Assembly (NCBI GenBank): GCA_029962745.1
Contig: CM057165.1
Span: forward strand, 26,068,319 to 26,132,318
Direction of reading: 5' to 3'
Length of the DNA stretch: 64,000 nt
Origin: Echinometra lucunter
Lineage: Eukaryota > Echinodermata > Echinoidea > Camarodonta > Echinometridae
This document shows positions 60,901 through 64,000 of the stretch, in pieces; positions within the stretch are counted from its first letter, which is position 1; each line of letters starts with the position of its first letter. The notes under the pieces are model-generated. The model saw only the letters and a list, made by a program, of their open reading frames with translations. It had not been told where the DNA came from and did no database searches. The translations under genes were made by a program, and so were the position numbers.

Positions 60901-63636
60901 ATTTTGCTTTTTGCATATTACTACCTTGTCATGCATGCTATATGAACAGAACAAATTTCCATGTGCACATTGGAAATCATCTTACTGATTCAAACTCTTG
61001 CACATTTAGTGCATGGTGGTGTGCTACAATGGATAAATCTTTACCAGATACACAACCAAATTTGGATAAAAGAACATAACTTTAAAACAATAAAATTGTA
61101 TTGGGAAAAATGTACCTGTCTGATCAGATTAGATTGCTTGTTAGCAATAGGCTCTGCATTACAAATATGAGTAATATCTCATGTGAGGTGTTTTTATGAT
61201 TCAGAAGTATATCAGAGTTTTGACAAATGAAGGGAAATAAGGCAAAGTCACACCAACCTGAGAACTGTCACAACAGTCAAATATATTGTTTATAATTTGG
61301 GTGAGTTAGTGATACCATCAAAAATGCCATCAAAAATAGCTGAACTCATAAAAGTCTGGATTAAAATAAATAATATGTGACTGGAATTCAAGAAAAAAAT
61401 GTGATAGCCTTAAAACTCACATTGATTTCATCTATGCATTTCACACACTTGCAAGTGAAGTGATATCTCTCTTCTAGCTCAGCCTGTCTATCTTTAACTG
61501 GATTGATGACATCCACGTAGCTGATAGTACACTATTAAAAAATTTAAAAAACCAGGTTATTATGAGCAAAGTTTAACAAAGATAAAGCAAAATGCTGCAA
61601 ATGTCATAGATTCCATATTAAGATAAATAATAATGCAAGTCATTACAATAGACATAAATGATGATCATATATTCTTCCAAAAGTATGACAAAACTCTGAA
61701 TCAAGCTGATTTAAATCATTAGAATTCTATTAGCCTTAAGGAAACTGGTCCCATTCATAAAAATGTAGTATTCCTTATGGAGAAGCAAACATATTTAAGG
61801 ATTTTTTCTTCCTCCAATATGAATTGAACCTTACAGTAAAGTGAATTTGACCCTGAGAGGAGGCCATAAATATAAAAATTCAATTAGTTCTTTGTTAAAT
61901 AGCTGGGGTATTCTTCTTCAAAATATGGATCCTGAGTTCAAGACAAGCCAATAGCAAGATTGTGTCTCGCCCACCCGTGACTAAATAACACGAAAGTTTC
62001 CCCAAGTACATCCCTAACCAAGTTTGATTCACAAGAAAGTCTTGCAGGTAAACTTTAATGTTTGACCTAAAATGACCTTTAACCTTACCATGTGACCTGA
62101 TGGCACAACAGCATGAATGTACCCCTAGTGAATCTATCATCCAAATTTGCTTGCTACTGCAGCAACATGTGCCAAGTTATGTGTCATAAGAGAGTCTTGC
62201 AGGTAAACTTTAACGTTTGAAACAAGAAAATGACAGAGGAAAAGCAAATTCAAGAATTTGAAAACATCTGTAACATATGACCTCCAATGACCTTTCACCT
62301 TATCATGTGAAGTCCAACAGAATGATAACATGCACTTCCCCTTAGTGATCTGCAACCCAAGTTTGACTGAAAAGTGTGACACGGTTGCAAAGTTTTGTGT
62401 CATAAGAGAGTCTTGCACGTAAACTTTAACCGTTCAACGTTTGACCTGTAATGACCTTTGACCTGACCATGTGACCTCTGACTGGACCATAACATGCAGG
62501 TCCCCTTAGTGCATCTACAACCCAAGTTTGATAGATAAGTGTCACACGGTTGCAGAGTTTTGTGTCATAAGAGAGTCTTGCACGTAAACTTTAATGTTTG
62601 ACCTGAAATGACCTTTGACCTTACCATGTGACCTATGACTGGACCATAACATGCAGGTCCCCTTAGTGCATCGACAACCCAAGTTTGATAGATAAGTGTC
62701 ACACGGTTGCAGAGTTTTGAGTCATAAGAGAGTCTTGCACGTAAACTTCAACGTTTGACCTGAAATGACCTTTGACCTTACCATGTGACCTCTGACTGGA
62801 CCATAACATGCAGGTCCCCTCAGTGCATCTACAACCCAAGTTTGGTTGAAAAGTGAGTCACGGTTGCAAAGTTATGTGTGATAAGAGAGTCTTGCACGTC
62901 AACTTTAACATTTGACCTGAAATGACCTTTGACCTTACCATGTGACCTCTGACTGGACAATAAGATGCAGGTCCCCTTAGTGCATCTACAACCCAAGTTT
63001 GATTGAACAGTGTCACACAGTTGCAGAGTTTTGTGTCATAAGAGAGTCTTGCACGTAAATTTTAACGTTTGACCTAAAATGACCTTTGACCTTACCATGT
63101 GACCTCTGACTAGAGCATAACATGCAGGTCCGCTTAGGGCATCTACAACCCAAGTTTGGTTGAAAAGTGAGTCACGGTTGCAGAGTTTTGTGTCATAAGA
63201 GAGTCTTGCACGTAAACTTTAACGTTTGACCTGAAATGACCTTTGACCTTACCATGTGACCTCTGACTGGACCATAACATGCAGGTCCCCTTAGTGCATC
63301 TACAACCCAAGTTTGGTTGAAAAGTGAGTCACGGTTGCCAAGTTATCTTTCATAACGTTTGTGACGGACGGACGGACGGACGGACGGACGACGGACGGAC
63401 GACGGACGGACGACGGACGGACGACGGACGGACGACGGACGGACGACATTTGGATCCCTTAGTCTCGCCTTCACCTCCGGTGGGCGAGACAAAAATGAAT
63501 AAATATGTTTTTTGAGACCACAAAATGTCTTACTTCTTCTCCTTCTCGGACATCTTTGACAGTCCTGAGTTGAAGTTTTCTTTCATCAAACACTACTACA
63601 CAGTTAGGATCACAGGAATGGTTCAGCATAGATGCT
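57961..63636 (-). CDS. SMYD3: SMYD3-like SET/MYND lysine methyltransferase, C-terminal part
   Basis: SMYD enzymes transfer methyl groups from S-adenosylmethionine to lysines on histones and other proteins. Exons placed on the minus strand are 63,636-63,534 (ASMLNHSCDPNCVVVF; NHSCDPN is the SET motif), 61,531-61,421 (TISYVDVINPVKDR and post-SET cysteines FTCKCVKC), 60,839 to about 60,760 (ELKPDEAPIEGLKKTQEKV), about 60,225-60,045 (HWPAVLQLCEPYV, FDACIDTQSWEKAAQIG), 59,679-59,571 (HHYGPYHPSLGIHLLKMGKL) and 58,047-57,961 (AETVLEITHGKQHSLML, stop). The THGxxHSL C-terminus fits SMYD3. The MYND finger and first SET part lie beyond the window. Borders of the two middle exons are uncertain, and another short exon near 60,640 (LRLRVEEALTS) is possible. 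The 61,960-63,494 repeat sits in the intron between SET and post-SET exons. Confidence 0.8.
58736..58872. repeat. Tandem duplication in SMYD3-like 3' intron
   Basis: CACATTTCTACATAACAATT and CTCCAAAATTTGGTCAGATG occur at about 58,736-58,787 and again at about 58,822-58,872, with a partial third copy between. Confidence 0.75.
61960..63494. mobile_element. TTGTGTCTCGCCCACC-ended element with about eight DR1-containing tandem units
   Basis: TTGTGTCTCGCCCACC (61,960-61,975) is matched by GGTGGGCGAGACAAAA (63,479-63,494). A palindrome with GTCTCGCC and GGTGGGCGAGAC closes the right end, next to a (GACG)n tract at 63,361-63,447. Between are about eight tandem units of 145-155 bp with TGACCTTTGACCT (inverse of AGGTCAAAGGTCA), CTTACCATGTGACCT, AACATGCAGGTCCCCTTAGT, CAACCCAAGTTTG and AAGAGAGTCTTGCACGTAAA. 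No transposase is visible. Organisation mirrors 23,460-24,013. Confidence 0.8.
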
Positions 63637-64000
63637 CTAGAAAAAAACAACAACAACACATATTTGCGCAAAAATAAGATTTTTTTTGGGGGGGGGGGCC
63701 CATTTGGGGGACTTAATTGTATATTGCTAGTAAATGTATGACATGAAGTTTAACAAGACTTGCATCATCACTTCTCTGAGTTCTCTCTTGCTTCTCTTGA
63801 AGGGGGTACCCAATGCTGAAACAATGTTAGCTCATTTAAAAGAGCATGATTTTATTAGCAGAAAATCATCTGCCTAAAGTTTTCTAAAATGTTGTGTTGC
63901 CAAGGAAACCCCCAAATATGGTAAGATTTCAGGATATTTTTGACCCCTCAGCTGTGACCCAGTTTCATCTGGGTACCCACTTTTACGTCAAAATGACGTC

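Noticed and set aside
61960..63494. CRISPR-like array, because of regularly spaced repeats
   Set aside because: The units are 145-155 bp and similar throughout, without unique spacers; it is a tandem repeat in an animal intron.
63324..63515. Open frame with Asp-Gly-Arg-Thr repeats
   Set aside because: It is the translation of the (GACG)n tract at the end of the 61,960-63,494 element.

Overview
This is genomic DNA of an intron-rich animal. Five multi-exon genes can be read by splicing in-frame conserved exons (GT..AG, phases agree). The human-like protein families, an ER chaperone ending in HDEL, a GAS5-like snoRNA host gene, and the very high load of foldback elements and poly-G/poly-C tracts suggest a marine deuterostome invertebrate. 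An echinoderm such as a sea urchin is my guess; the sequence does not prove it.

Layout. 1-3.4 kb: transposon debris and simple or tandem repeats. 3.6-8.5 kb (+): PSMB1, proteasome subunit beta-6, six coding exons. 8.5-12 kb: 3' UTR and foldback elements. 12.0-14.8 kb (-): COQ4, coenzyme Q biosynthesis, five coding exons seen, N-terminal end not found. 14.8-18.8 kb: COQ4/EXOSC2 head-to-head intergenic region holding a tRNA-derived SINE and nested inverted repeats. 18.8-26.7 kb (+): EXOSC2 (RRP4), RNA exosome cap subunit, eight exons. 26.7-31.5 kb: intergenic repeats. 31.5-36.7 kb (-): HSPA5 (BiP/GRP78), nine coding exons plus a 5' UTR exon, with an exact ER-stress element upstream at 37,684-37,702. 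39.7 to about 55.7 kb (+): a non-coding, many-exon gene whose introns carry at least 16 box C/D snoRNAs. 58.0-63.6 kb and beyond (-): C-terminal part of a SMYD3-like lysine methyltransferase.

The most interesting locus is the snoRNA host gene. Its guides match vertebrate GAS5-hosted snoRNAs (SNORD74, SNORD76, SNORD44, SNORD77/80) in sequence and in the position-5 register, and several snoRNAs, with their flanking short exons, are tandemly duplicated. Most lie about 75-95 nt upstream of the next 3' splice site, as known for intronic C/D snoRNAs. Other members have guides complementary to 5.8S, 18S or 28S rRNA; one three-copy family has no assigned target.

The protein-coding genes are housekeeping genes (proteasome, ubiquinone synthesis, RNA decay, ER folding, a lysine methyltransferase) and do not form an operon. 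COQ4, EXOSC2 and HSPA5 all map to human 9q33-q34, which suggests retained ancestral linkage. A second theme is a class of repeats, in EXOSC2 intron 4 and a SMYD3-like intron, that combine terminal palindromes, a CGTCCG tract and 110-150 bp tandem units containing AGGTCAAAGGTCA (DR1) motifs.
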